Assembly (NCBI GenBank): GCA_017533485.1
Contig: JAFXIC010000018.1
Span: forward strand, 1 to 44,886
Source of the DNA: Oscillospiraceae bacterium
GTDB taxonomy: Bacteria; Bacillota; Clostridia; Oscillospirales; Ruminococcaceae
Length of the DNA: 44,886 nt
Direction: 5' to 3'
Shown here: positions 17,301-24,225 of the stretch, piece by piece
How positions within the stretch are numbered: the stretch's first letter is position 1
How the letters are laid out: each line of letters opens with the position of its first letter
The notes under the pieces: model-generated
Told to the model about the DNA's origin: nothing
Databases searched by the model: none
Seen by the model: only the letters and a program-made list of their open reading frames with translations
Made by a program: the position numbers and the translations under genes

Positions 17301-19519
17301 CGGCTTCTGCATTCGATTCTTCGATCAGTCTCTTGGTTTACCGCAGTTCTGCCGCACAGACCTATGCCGTCGAAAATCAGCTCGCATATACGCTGATCGA
17401 CGCCGACAGCACAACAACCGTTCCGGATACCACGGAAATCACGGAAACCACTGAAACAACCACAACATCTGGCGAAACCAAGGAAATCCGATTCGATGAA
17501 GAACACGGCTTATACTACACAGTCAGCCAATACTCCCTTTCCATTGTCGGATGTGACAAAACAAGAACAGAGCTGATTGTACCCGATACGATTGACAATG
17601 TTCGGGTTGGCGGGATCGGAGAGTCGGCATTCGAGGATTCGATGGCGGAAACAATCAGCCTCCCGAATCATATCACCTCTCTTCCGATCAAGATGTGCCG
17701 CAATGCCGTTAAGCTCAGATCCATCCAATTCAGCGCCGCTGTTAGATATATTTACAGCAGTTGTTTCGAGGGCTGTTCCTCGCTCGAATCACTCCCGACC
17801 GCTTCCATTTATCACATTGGCAGCGCCGCATTTAAAAACTGTTCCTCGCTGAATCTCCAGAGCTGGCCCAGCTTATGCTATCTGTACGATGAGGCGTTCG
17901 AGGGATGCAGTTCGCTGACAGCCATGAAAAACCTGGGGGAAATCTGGTGTATTAAGCAACGAGTTTTTAAGGACTGTACGGCCTTAACCGAAATCGTACT
18001 CCCTTATGGTATGACCTATATGGATAACGAAGCTTTTTCGGGCTGTTCCTCGCTCGTTTCACTCAATATCCCTGACACCGTTTCCAGCATCTATACGGCA
18101 GCTTTCAAAGACTGTACTTCGCTCCGCGAAATCAAGCTTCCAAACGAGCTCAGCTTTATTTATTATCAACTCTTTGAAGGCTGTTCGTCGCTGACCGAAA
18201 TTACAATCCCTGAAACTGCCTCTGGAATCTATGCGGATGCGTTCAATGGATGCACTTCGCTCAAGACCATACATTTCAGCGAGAATATTACAGTGATTTA
18301 TGCGAGAGCATTCAAAGACTGTACCGCGCTCGAAGAAATTGTAATGCCGGATCACGTACGCTATCCCCAAGAGGATATCTTCGAAAACTGCACTTCCCTT
18401 CGTTCCGTTACTCTTTCCGCAGATATGTATTTGATTCCGACCGGAATGTTCCGGAACTGTACCGCGCTCGAAGAAATCATAATTCCTTCCAAAGTCAGTC
18501 AGATTTCCGAAGAAGCGTTTGCAGGCTGTACCTCGCTCGAACACGTCATCATCTCCAAGCCGTCCAAGGTTGCAATCGAAAACACCGCTTTTCTTGACTG
18601 TCCGGAGCTTACGAAAATTACTTCCAAATCCTTCGACCTCTCCATCAGCCCCAATGCAATCGGATATCTTTCCGGAGCAGCCGGTACTGCGCCCCAGCCG
18701 ACAACAGAGACAATCTCGATTTATACACCGCCTTCTGCGACACTGGAAGCATTCTTAGAACAGCATCCGGAGCTTCCGATTCAGTGTATTCTGTCGGATA
18801 CCGTCTACCATCTCAATGAAAGCGGCGACGGCATCATCCTCGATTCTATCACTTCCTATGGCGAAGGTTCGTTCTCGATCGTGCTCCCGAATCAGATCGA
18901 CGGCATCGACATCGTAGCAATCGGAAACGGAAAGAACTGTCTGAATCTGCCGAACGCGGCATCCGTATCGCTGACGCTTCCCGAAACCGTCCGGAAACTC
19001 GGTGATTATGCATTCTTTGACTGTCAGCCGCTCTGTACGATTGACGGGCTCGACAGCAGCCTTCTGACCGAAATCGGTCTGGAAGTCTTCTACGGTACCG
19101 CATTCCAGGATACCCACCGCCGCAACGGCACAAATATCCTGATTCATCAGACGCTCCTCTACCGCTCCTTCACTGCACAGCCGGATTATACGCTTCCTTC
19201 GGGAATTACGCATATCGCAGCGGACGCATTCCGTGATAACCGGACACTTCGGACTGTCGTACTGCCCGATACGCTCGAATCCATCGGGGACGGCGCATTC
19301 TTTGATTGTACCGCACTGGAAACGATTGTACTGCCCGAATCCGTGACCGCCCTCGGCAATACGGTGTTTGCCGGCTGTCAATCGCTCACTTCTGTTGTTC
19401 TGAACGCCGCACTCTCTCATTTCGGTCGGGAAATCTTCTATTGCTGTGACGCACTCGAATCCGTTACTGCACCGGAAGGCTCTCCTGCTGCCGAATGGAT
19501 TGCCGCAAATTTCTCCTAA
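14384..19519 (+). CDS. Secreted BspA-like leucine-rich repeat surface protein
   Basis: A 1711-residue exported protein (signal peptide in MQLAASVTAFAVLSQTAPDS) with a Thr/Pro-rich linker, then several dozen LRR_5 repeats of about 23 residues with the pattern AFxxCxxLxxIxLPxxLxxI. Three repeat blocks (about 130-1000, 1055-1430, 1520-1705) are each preceded by a similar non-repeat header; a Thr-rich linker (about 1010-1033) separates the first two. BspA-type repeats mediate binding to host proteins, other bacteria or polysaccharides. There is no dockerin, sortase signal or membrane anchor at the C-terminus (ends WIAANFS), so attachment may depend on the co-made double-dockerin protein (inference). 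The ATG overlaps the upstream TGA (ATGA), with AAAAAGGAGG about 9 bases before it. A terminator follows the stop. Confidence 0.92.
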   Translation: MKPFSSFRSGKHYFMQLAASVTAFAVLSQTAPDSLAAFFPSPRQSGHPLVSQSDFQHPLIRDAGTAADTTYPPPAQTTAVATTAPTTTAPTTASTTRITSTRIDDDELGFSYIRYSDHIKITDHRKTERHVEIPETIENLPVTKIDEDAFSGEYSLESVTIPDTVTEIGDYAFSSCYNLRTVKLPTQLKVLNQGVFTYCYALENIVVPENCTSILQSAFNECRSLKEIKLPETLTFIGSNAFQKCSSLEQIVIPDSVLDIAEYAFSECRMLTDITLSQQLQVLSPYLFEKCTALKSITIPENCTVVLDHAFYECANLSEVNLSEKTVFMDDYAFADCISLESIELHQSLAAISSNTFHHCTALKEITLPDSLTNLEPAAFSECTALKTVKLSANLQSLPEKCFYGCTALTDVTFPSVLTAIGDSAFGQCRRLTAAALPDTVETIGLYAFSDCTALRDVTFPAALQTLGTSAFQNCESLKSAHLSDSLESIGYHVFSGCSELESASLPDTITIIPKGLFENCGALKDFEMPPQVTVISQSAFYQCGELFFPVLPDSLTEIQSNAFYRTKGVRTLKLSNSCTYEPYALYGMGSCRKLVLQPDVPLTEGMFSQFSDLESVWFTGDISEYDLPDALFADCLKLRRIDYRGTLTAIPARMFQNCESLVINPETIGQITAFRESCFENCKRISGTVTIAESARIETAAFKGCTGITELVLPATMTAFSPYSFSDTGITAIELPKGMTSVPEGAFADCKQLTSVKFPISVLSIAKEAFSGCTALSDLTLPPNLTGIFAGAFQDCPISGTLRIPASVTAIEESAFANTSVKNVMLPYDLTELGKSVFSGCKQLETVSFPPSLNYIPNAAFSGCTALRSISIPNMIHQIGLYAFQGCTALETVELPASVSSIGYQCFDNCTALKTITIPSSVSTIPAEAFSHCQALEEVILPDTLREIGEKAFASCPRLSSLSIPKNTVKISASAFDSSISLLVYRSSAAQTYAVENQLAYTLIDADSTTTVPDTTEITETTETTTTSGETKEIRFDEEHGLYYTVSQYSLSIVGCDKTRTELIVPDTIDNVRVGGIGESAFEDSMAETISLPNHITSLPIKMCRNAVKLRSIQFSAAVRYIYSSCFEGCSSLESLPTASIYHIGSAAFKNCSSLNLQSWPSLCYLYDEAFEGCSSLTAMKNLGEIWCIKQRVFKDCTALTEIVLPYGMTYMDNEAFSGCSSLVSLNIPDTVSSIYTAAFKDCTSLREIKLPNELSFIYYQLFEGCSSLTEITIPETASGIYADAFNGCTSLKTIHFSENITVIYARAFKDCTALEEIVMPDHVRYPQEDIFENCTSLRSVTLSADMYLIPTGMFRNCTALEEIIIPSKVSQISEEAFAGCTSLEHVIISKPSKVAIENTAFLDCPELTKITSKSFDLSISPNAIGYLSGAAGTAPQPTTETISIYTPPSATLEAFLEQHPELPIQCILSDTVYHLNESGDGIILDSITSYGEGSFSIVLPNQIDGIDIVAIGNGKNCLNLPNAASVSLTLPETVRKLGDYAFFDCQPLCTIDGLDSSLLTEIGLEVFYGTAFQDTHRRNGTNILIHQTLLYRSFTAQPDYTLPSGITHIAADAFRDNRTLRTVVLPDTLESIGDGAFFDCTALETIVLPESVTALGNTVFAGCQSLTSVVLNAALSHFGREIFYCCDALESVTAPEGSPAAEWIAANFS

Positions 19520-19550
19520 CCCACCGTGCATACCAATCCGCAAATGCCAA

Positions 19551-19586
19551 AACAGACCTGTCATACACACTGACAGGTCTGTTTTT
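19551..19586 (+). terminator. Intrinsic terminator ending the giant surface-protein operon
   Basis: A perfect 13-bp stem, AACAGACCTGTCA (19551-19563) with TGACAGGTCTGTT (19571-19583), has a 7-base loop and a T run. Confidence 0.93.
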
Positions 19587-19597
19587 CTATGTGAAAC

Positions 19598-19626
19598 TTG
19601 ACATTTCAGTTCCGCCGTGCTATAAT
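19598..19626 (+). promoter_or_regulatory. Perfect consensus promoter for the PH-like paralogue cluster
   Basis: TTGACA (19598-19603), 17-base spacer, TATAAT (19621-19626), 42 bases before the first start codon. Confidence 0.88.
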
Positions 19627-19667
19627 TTCATTACTTCTTATAACATTTTTCAGAGGAGGAATCAGAA

Positions 19668-20276
19668 ATGGAATTTCAAATCGAACATCGCTCCAGAATC
19701 TTTGCCCGCGGTATGCAGATTCCGGGCTTAGCATTTATGGGCGCACTGCTCCTGATGGTAATCATCGGCGTTACCCTCCAGAACGACACCGTGCTCATGA
19801 TCTTCTGCGGATTCTCGGCAATCCTTGCTGTGATTGAGGTCATCTTTATGATCCTATCGCTCATCGAAATATTCTACGGCGCGAAAGTAATCGTCAACAG
19901 CGATCATCTCGATATCCGGATGGTACTCCGCCGCAAGCGGATTCCCTTCGATCAGATCGAAGAAACAAAATATTTTCATTACGAAGGCACCAAGTATCCC
20001 CGCTATCGGAGTGATGACTTTTTCGGCGACTATACAATCGTCAAAAAACTCTACGGGCGGAAGTATTTCCGCACGCAGCTCGATATTTTCCTTTCCTCCG
20101 GAAAGCATATCAGTCTCACCGATAACGCAAAGGGCTATTCGAAAAAGCGTAAGCAAGCACAGGTAAACCCTGCCATCAACCCTGACGAAGATATCCGCCT
20201 CTATCAGGCATATCAGTGCTACCGTTCCGCCGTCGATCAGTATGCGCGTGAACACGGCTTACAGATTCCGCGGTGA
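19668..20276 (+). CDS. Membrane protein with PH-like domain, paralogue 1 of 3
   Basis: A 202-residue protein: a short cytoplasmic start (MEFQIEH), two hydrophobic helices (about 20-40 and 44-66), then a PH-like beta domain whose VIVNSDHLDIRMVLRRKRIP and FDQIEETKYF resemble bacterial PH domains of the YdbT/DUF304 kind. It ends in a conserved tail LYQAYQCYRSAVDQYAREHG. GAGGAGG lies 8 bases before the ATG. It is the first of three homologues in tandem behind a strong promoter. PH-like domains in bacteria often occur in membrane-associated stress or envelope proteins, but I do not know this function. The two-helix hairpin plus PH-like call is from sequence pattern only. Confidence 0.8.
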   Translation: MEFQIEHRSRIFARGMQIPGLAFMGALLLMVIIGVTLQNDTVLMIFCGFSAILAVIEVIFMILSLIEIFYGAKVIVNSDHLDIRMVLRRKRIPFDQIEETKYFHYEGTKYPRYRSDDFFGDYTIVKKLYGRKYFRTQLDIFLSSGKHISLTDNAKGYSKKRKQAQVNPAINPDEDIRLYQAYQCYRSAVDQYAREHGLQIPR

Positions 20277-20324
20277 GCCGGAATCACAGTGCTCTACATT
20301 CTCAGATTTCAGGAGGAATCCAGA

Positions 20325-20921
20325 ATGGAATTTAAAATCAAGCATGATACAAAATGGATTCATTACGGAATTGCTGTACCTTGGATTGTGCTCATCGCCG
20401 CATTCGTGATCTCCATGATTTTTTTCAGATATGATATGTCAAACGAGTCCAAAGCGATACTCTTTCTGAATATTCTGGTATGCTGCGCTCCCTTTGAAAT
20501 TCTATCCATCCTGTTATTTGCAGCAGAAAAAATATATGGTGCACGTATCATCATCAGACAAGATCATGTGGAGATACGGATGGTACTCCGGCACAAGCGA
20601 ATCTCCTTTGATGAGATTGAAACCGCAAAATATTCGCACTATTATACCCGAAAAAAAGATGCGCCGAGTCTGCTCGCAACGCCGGATTATAATATCACGC
20701 TGGAACCGGAACTGCGTTCACAGCTCATATTTTATCTGAATTCCGGTAAGATCTTTCGTCTCAACGATAAAGCAGCAGGATATGAAGAAAGACAAAAACG
20801 TGCACAGGTAGACATGAAATTCAACCCTGATGAGACAATCCGCCTCTATCAGGCATATCAGTGCTACCGTTCCGCCGCCGATCAGTATGCGCGTGAACAT
20901 GGCTTACAGATTCCGCGGTGA
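20325..20921 (+). CDS. Membrane protein with PH-like domain, paralogue 2 of 3
   Basis: A 198-residue protein built like paralogue 1: MEFKIKH start, two membrane helices (about 18-38 and 45-68), a PH-like segment (IIIRQDHVEIRMVLRHKRIS, FDEIETAKY) and the same tail LYQAYQCYRSAADQYAREHG. The ATG at 20325 is chosen because AGGAGG lies 8 bases upstream and MEFKI matches the start of paralogue 3; an in-frame start at 20289 would only add leader sequence. It lacks a stretch present in the middle of paralogues 1 and 3. Function unknown; it is probably co-transcribed with its neighbours. Confidence 0.8.
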   Translation: MEFKIKHDTKWIHYGIAVPWIVLIAAFVISMIFFRYDMSNESKAILFLNILVCCAPFEILSILLFAAEKIYGARIIIRQDHVEIRMVLRHKRISFDEIETAKYSHYYTRKKDAPSLLATPDYNITLEPELRSQLIFYLNSGKIFRLNDKAAGYEERQKRAQVDMKFNPDETIRLYQAYQCYRSAADQYAREHGLQIPR

Positions 20922-20967
20922 TCCGGAATCACAGTGCTCTGTCCCCAGATTTCAGGAGGAATCCAGA

Positions 20968-21570
20968 ATGGAATTTAAAATCAGGCATCATACCGTATGG
21001 ATCCAACAAGGCATCGTCATCAACTGGTTTATTCCGGTTGCTATCTTTTTACTCTATGTCGCTCTAGGATTCAATATCCATCATAAACCTGCAACCACTA
21101 TATTTCTCGGAATGCTTCTGATCTCTTTCGCGGCTGAATTTCTATTCGTTGTCTTATTTTTCATCGAACTGTTATACGGCGCAAGAATTATGATCGAACA
21201 TGATCATATTGATATCCGGATGTTGCTCCGGCGCAAGCGGATTTCATTCGATCAGATTGAAAAAGCCACATATTACCATGAAGGCGACAGACTATCGGAT
21301 CTAAGAAGATCCAATAAAGGCGATACCCCCACCACACGCCTTATCTTTGGACGCAGACATTTCCGCGCGCTCCTCAGCTTTCGGCTTTCATCGGGTAAAA
21401 TCATCTGTCTGAACGATGTGACTCCAAAATATGAAGACAGGGTGAAGCGTGCAATGGTCGATCCCAATACAATCACCGACGAGGATGTCAGACTCTATCA
21501 GGCATATCAGTGCTACCGTTCCGCCGCCGATCAGTATGCGCGTGAACACGGCTTACAGATTCCGCGGTGA
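20968..21570 (+). CDS. Membrane protein with PH-like domain, paralogue 3 of 3
   Basis: A 200-residue protein with MEFKIRH start, two membrane helices (about 15-36 and 43-68), a PH-like segment (IMIEHDHIDIRMLLRRKRIS, FDQIEKATYYH) and the shared tail LYQAYQCYRSAADQYAREHG. The start at 20968 is set by AGGAGG and by alignment to paralogue 2; in-frame codons further up fall inside paralogue 2's 3' end. Function unknown. The three copies may form a hetero-oligomer or be independently regulated variants; neither can be told here. Confidence 0.8.
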   Translation: MEFKIRHHTVWIQQGIVINWFIPVAIFLLYVALGFNIHHKPATTIFLGMLLISFAAEFLFVVLFFIELLYGARIMIEHDHIDIRMLLRRKRISFDQIEKATYYHEGDRLSDLRRSNKGDTPTTRLIFGRRHFRALLSFRLSSGKIICLNDVTPKYEDRVKRAMVDPNTITDEDVRLYQAYQCYRSAADQYAREHGLQIPR

Positions 21571-21635
21571 TCGAACACAGGAAAAGATTATGGTGTTTTG
21601 CTGCGACAAATCAAAATTCGGAAAGGAAATTGAAT

Positions 21636-21827
21636 ATGGATAAAAAAGAACGAAATATGATAATTAACATTGTATGGAAACCCTTCTTTGCGGCATTCAC
21701 GACCGCATTATTATCAATGAGCACAGAATTACCGCCGGCTCTTATCGGGATAATTCTTGGTATCGCAGCATCTGCCGCTTGTTATCTTGACTTGAAAAAG
21801 TATATCAAAACCAAAGATAAATTCTGA
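21636..21827 (+). CDS. Small two-helix membrane protein, unknown
   Basis: A 63-residue protein, MDKKERNMI start, with two hydrophobic stretches (about 12-28 and 32-50) separated by a short turn, and a Lys-rich end (LKKYIKTKDKF). AAAGGAA precedes the ATG at 21636. It lies 65 bases after the third PH-like paralogue without a terminator between, so it is probably in the same transcript. It resembles small holin-like or accessory membrane proteins only in shape. No family recognised. Confidence 0.6.
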   Translation: MDKKERNMIINIVWKPFFAAFTTALLSMSTELPPALIGIILGIAASAACYLDLKKYIKTKDKF

Positions 21828-21870
21828 CTTGTCACAGCAACGCATTGTCCGATGAATACTACTCCTACCT

Positions 21871-21976
21871 CCTTAGTAGTAAAACGCCCTGTGTTTACTA
21901 CCATTTTTACTACGAACGATGTCCTTAGAATGCTAAGATTTGCCGCAATTTGCTTTCGTTACCCCGAATTTTGACA
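21871..21976 (+). repeat. Intergenic repeat, copy 1
   Basis: Begins CCTTAGTAGTAAAACGCCC and ends near CGTTACCCCGAATTTTGACAG. It matches 23490-23592 over about 105 bases: shared CTTAGTAGTAAAAC, TTTTACTAC, CGTCC / TGTCC, TTGCCGC and TTTCG[T/C].CCCC in the same order. TTAGTAGTAAAA and a later TTTTTACTACGAA form an imperfect inverted repeat. Its right end supplies the -35 of the following promoter. It does not look coding. Confidence 0.6.
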
Positions 21977-21999
21977 GAATCAATACACCCCCATATACA
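21971..21999 (+). promoter_or_regulatory. Promoter for the PAP2 phosphatase gene
   Basis: TTGACA (21971-21976), 17-base spacer, TATACA (21994-21999), 24 bases before the ATG at 22024. TACAAT with a 19-base spacer is an alternative reading. Confidence 0.6.
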
Positions 22000-22023
22000 A
22001 TGGGAAAGAAAGGAGTATCTGCA

Positions 22024-22918
22024 ATGCGTCTTGCCGTGAAACGAAATGTCTATCTTGTGATCGCAGCACTGTCTGTCATTTTGTTCACCATCGGCAGCTT
22101 CTGTGATCAGACGATTGCAGCGGCTGTCTACCGACCGAATCAGCCTGCCGCACTGGTTTTTACAATTTTAGGGTATGTCCTTTTCTTCGGGACATTTCAG
22201 CTTCTTACCGGTGCGCTTTTCCGGCAGCTGCTGCTTCTCTCACAGACACGCATCAAGCGCATCCTGTGCACCTTCATTTGCTGCTATACCAGTATTTCAA
22301 CGGCTGTCTTAGGCGGCGCCGGTTTGATAAGCGATTCCGTCATCGGACTGCTGTTTCCGAATACGGCATTCGGTTTCCGGCATACAGTCTGCATTGGATT
22401 ATTGCTGTTTCTTCCGCCGGTGATTCTTGGTATGTTTATGAACGGAAAACAAGCGAAAAAGCACCTTGCCTACAGCATTCTGATCCTCCTCGTCATCATG
22501 GCGGTGAGTTTCTTCGGTCAGGTTATCTTCTCATCTCTCTACAGCCGCCCGCGCTTCCGCATTACGCAGAGCGGCTTGGAAGGTCTGGAATTCACACCGT
22601 GGTATGAACCGATTGACAATGCGGCTTTTTTCAGCGAAACCTATCACCTGAAAAGCGATGCGCTTCGTTCCTTTTTCAGCGGTCATGCGCTCGATGCTGT
22701 CCTCAATCTCGCCATTTTCCCCGCACTCGCACAGACATTTCCAATATGGAAAGAGAAAAGAACGCTTCCTGCAGATCACAGCCTTCGTTCTGATTCCGCC
22801 GATCGCGTTCTCAAGAATGGTGCTTGGTGCACATTACCTGAGCGACATATCCGCTGGAATGCTGTGCGGTCTGGGTTTTGTTATCCTGTATGAAATTCTC
22901 GTTCATAATAAGAAATGA
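22024..22918 (+). pseudogene. PAP2-family membrane phosphatase broken by a frameshift
   Basis: The ATG at 22024 (AAAGGAG upstream) opens a polytopic membrane protein with at least five hydrophobic segments. It has the PAP2 pieces SRPRFR and FFSGHALDAVLN (catalytic SGH), then leaves frame after FPALAQTFP near 22735-22765. In the next frame the rest of the family continues: ITAFVLIPPIAF and the third motif SRMVLGAHYLSDISAG (SRxxxxxHxxxD), ending at 22918. The shift equals one extra base and falls in a purine-rich stretch (GGAAAGAGAAAAGAACG). Repaired, it would be about 297 residues, a normal PAP2 size, and would act on undecaprenyl-PP or a lipid phosphate in the membrane. Either a recent pseudogene or a sequencing error. 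In the first frame the protein would end at 22893 and lack the third motif. Confidence 0.8.
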
Positions 22919-22955
22919 CGCAGTTCTTACCGGCTGCGGCTCACCCCAAGTGAAC

Positions 22956-23012
22956 CGCACGTTTTGCTTTGCAAAACTGCGCAGTTTGCCGCAGGCAAAC
23001 GTGCGTTATTTT
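22956..23012 (+). terminator. Intrinsic terminator after the PAP2 gene
   Basis: CGCACGTTT (22956-22964) pairs with AAACGTGCG (22997-23005). An inner hairpin GCAAAACTGC / GCAGTTTGC lies within it, and TTATTTTTTT follows. A two-tier stem. Confidence 0.8.
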
Positions 23013-23027
23013 TTTGCCCGTTTTGAC

Positions 23028-23056
23028 TTGATGAAATGGAAAGATTATGGTATAAT
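23028..23056 (+). promoter_or_regulatory. Promoter for the unknown 124-residue protein
   Basis: TTGATG (23028-23033), 17-base spacer, TATAAT (23051-23056), 47 bases before the start codon. Confidence 0.65.
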
Positions 23057-23103
23057 GAAAAGATAGGAAAAAGAGTTCGGATGAGATCGCGGAGGGAAAA
23101 CTG

Positions 23104-23478
23104 ATGACAAAGAAGCTTTTATTGATTGCGTTATACCGTGCTCTCGATGTTTTATATGATGAAATGAAAGATGGAAAGCACGACGATACAAACATTAGAG
23201 GACTGGAAGATTATCTTGCTGAAGCAAATCCGTATTTGTTCGTCGGAAGGGAGTCTGCTGATCCAGCTATCTCTGCTGAACTAAATAAGTTCTTTGATCA
23301 GTTTTACAGCGAGGACAATATCACACCGGAAGAAAGCTATCAGTTTATCAGAAAATATCTTTCTTCTGAATATACCGACTATTATGGAGACCTGCTCTCG
23401 CTTTTTGATGATATCAGTCTGGACGAGTGGGTTGCTCTGTGTCAGCTCATTGAAAAAGAGGAAGCAGGGACGGAATAA
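23104..23478 (+). CDS. Unknown acidic, helical cytoplasmic protein
   Basis: A 124-residue protein, MTKKLLLIALYRALDVLYDE start, very acidic and predicted mostly helical, with no signal peptide or clear membrane segment. Repeated Leu/Phe-Asp-Glu patches (FFDQFYSEDN, LLSLFDDISLDEW) give it the look of a small immunity-type or adaptor protein, but I recognise no family. GGAGGG lies 6 bases before the ATG. It has its own promoter and is followed by the second intergenic repeat. Confidence 0.65.
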   Translation: MTKKLLLIALYRALDVLYDEMKDGKHDDTNIRGLEDYLAEANPYLFVGRESADPAISAELNKFFDQFYSEDNITPEESYQFIRKYLSSEYTDYYGDLLSLFDDISLDEWVALCQLIEKEEAGTE

Positions 23479-23489
23479 TGTTCCAAAAT

Positions 23490-23592
23490 CCTTAGTAGTA
23501 AAACACCCCGATTTCTACTACTATTTTACTACTAACGGCGTCCGCAGTTTGCAAAGTCTTGCCGCGTTTTGTCGTTTTCGCCCCATTCTGGC
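23490..23592 (+). repeat. Intergenic repeat, copy 2
   Basis: Begins CCTTAGTAGTAAAACACCCC and ends near TTTTCGCCCCATTCTGG. It is the partner of 21871-21976. TTAGTAGTAAAA (about 23491-23502) and TTTTACTACTAA (about 23524-23535) form a perfect 12-bp inverted repeat, and a further GGTAGTAAAAAAA follows at about 23598. It lies directly after a stop codon, like copy 1. Confidence 0.6.
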
Positions 23593-23670
23593 AAATTGGT
23601 AGTAAAAAAATTATGCCGATAAGCCTTGCAAAACAGGGCAAAATCGGGTAAATCAGAGAGGAAAATGCGT

Positions 23671-24147
23671 ATGTATCGTATCATGTTCGTCTGCCACGGC
23701 AATATCTGTCGTTCCCCGATGGCAGAAATGATATTCGTAGAGCTTCTGCGCCAGCGAAATCTCTTACATCAATTTCATATCGCGTCTTCTGCGACGAGCA
23801 CCGAGGAAATCATCCGTGGTGTCGGAAATCCGATCTATCCGCCTGCCAGGGCGGAACTGGAGAAGCATCATATCCCCTGTCACCCGCACGCTGCCACGCA
23901 GCTCCGGAAATCTGATTACCAAAGCTATGATCTGCTGATCGGAATGGATGACGCCAATCTCCGCAACATGAAGCGGATACTCGGAAGCGATCCCGAAGGA
24001 AAAATCCAATCCTTCCGTCATGCCGACGGTACCCCGATCCGCGTCGCAGACCCCTGGTACAGCGGTAATTTCTCTGCCGCATTCCGCGATATCTATGAGG
24101 GCTGTACCGTCCTTCTCGAATCCCTGCTCCACGCTTCCGATGCCTGA
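23671..24147 (+). CDS. Low-molecular-weight protein tyrosine phosphatase
   Basis: A 158-residue enzyme. The P-loop CHGNICRS (C8 nucleophile, R14) is at the N-terminus in the pattern CX5R-S, and the general-acid loop DPWYSG is near residue 126. It is cytoplasmic and hydrolyses phosphotyrosine; in Gram-positives such enzymes often act on envelope or stress regulators. I prefer the ATG at 23671 over one at 23665, because AGAGAGGA ends 8 bases before the former and only 2 before the latter. It stands alone, and converges on ychF with a shared terminator. Confidence 0.93.
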   Translation: MYRIMFVCHGNICRSPMAEMIFVELLRQRNLLHQFHIASSATSTEEIIRGVGNPIYPPARAELEKHHIPCHPHAATQLRKSDYQSYDLLIGMDDANLRNMKRILGSDPEGKIQSFRHADGTPIRVADPWYSGNFSAAFRDIYEGCTVLLESLLHASDA

Positions 24148-24154
24148 ACAATCA

Positions 24155-24206
24155 AAAATGCGCCCCGTACAGATTCTCCTGTACAGGACGCATTTTTCTT
24201 TTTTTT
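24155..24206. terminator. Bidirectional terminator between the phosphatase gene and ychF
   Basis: AAAATGCG (24155-24162) pairs with CGCATTTT (24189-24196), with an inner GTACAG/CTGTAC stem. T runs follow on both strands (TTTTTCTTTTTTTT on plus, TTTTTGATTG on minus). Confidence 0.9.
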
Positions 24207-24225
24207 GACAGATCCGGAATCCGAT

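Larger units (their letters stand above)
20199..21570 (+). repeat. Near-identical DNA segments joining the three tandem paralogues
   Basis: A 78-base segment beginning CTCTATCAGGCATATCAGTG and ending at each stop codon occurs at 20199-20276, 20844-20921 and 21493-21570, with only one or two differences, including at silent positions. The first two copies continue into near-identical intergenic DNA and the first ~40 bases of the next gene (GGAATCACAGTGCTCT, AGATTTCAGGAGGAATCCAG). The periods are 645 and 649 bp, while gene interiors have diverged strongly. Confidence 0.85.

Noticed and set aside
14384-19519. Sortase (LPXTG) or dockerin anchor on the LRR protein
   Set aside because: The C-terminus ends in WIAANFS right after the last repeats. 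There is no LPXTG-type motif, hydrophobic tail or calcium-loop pair.
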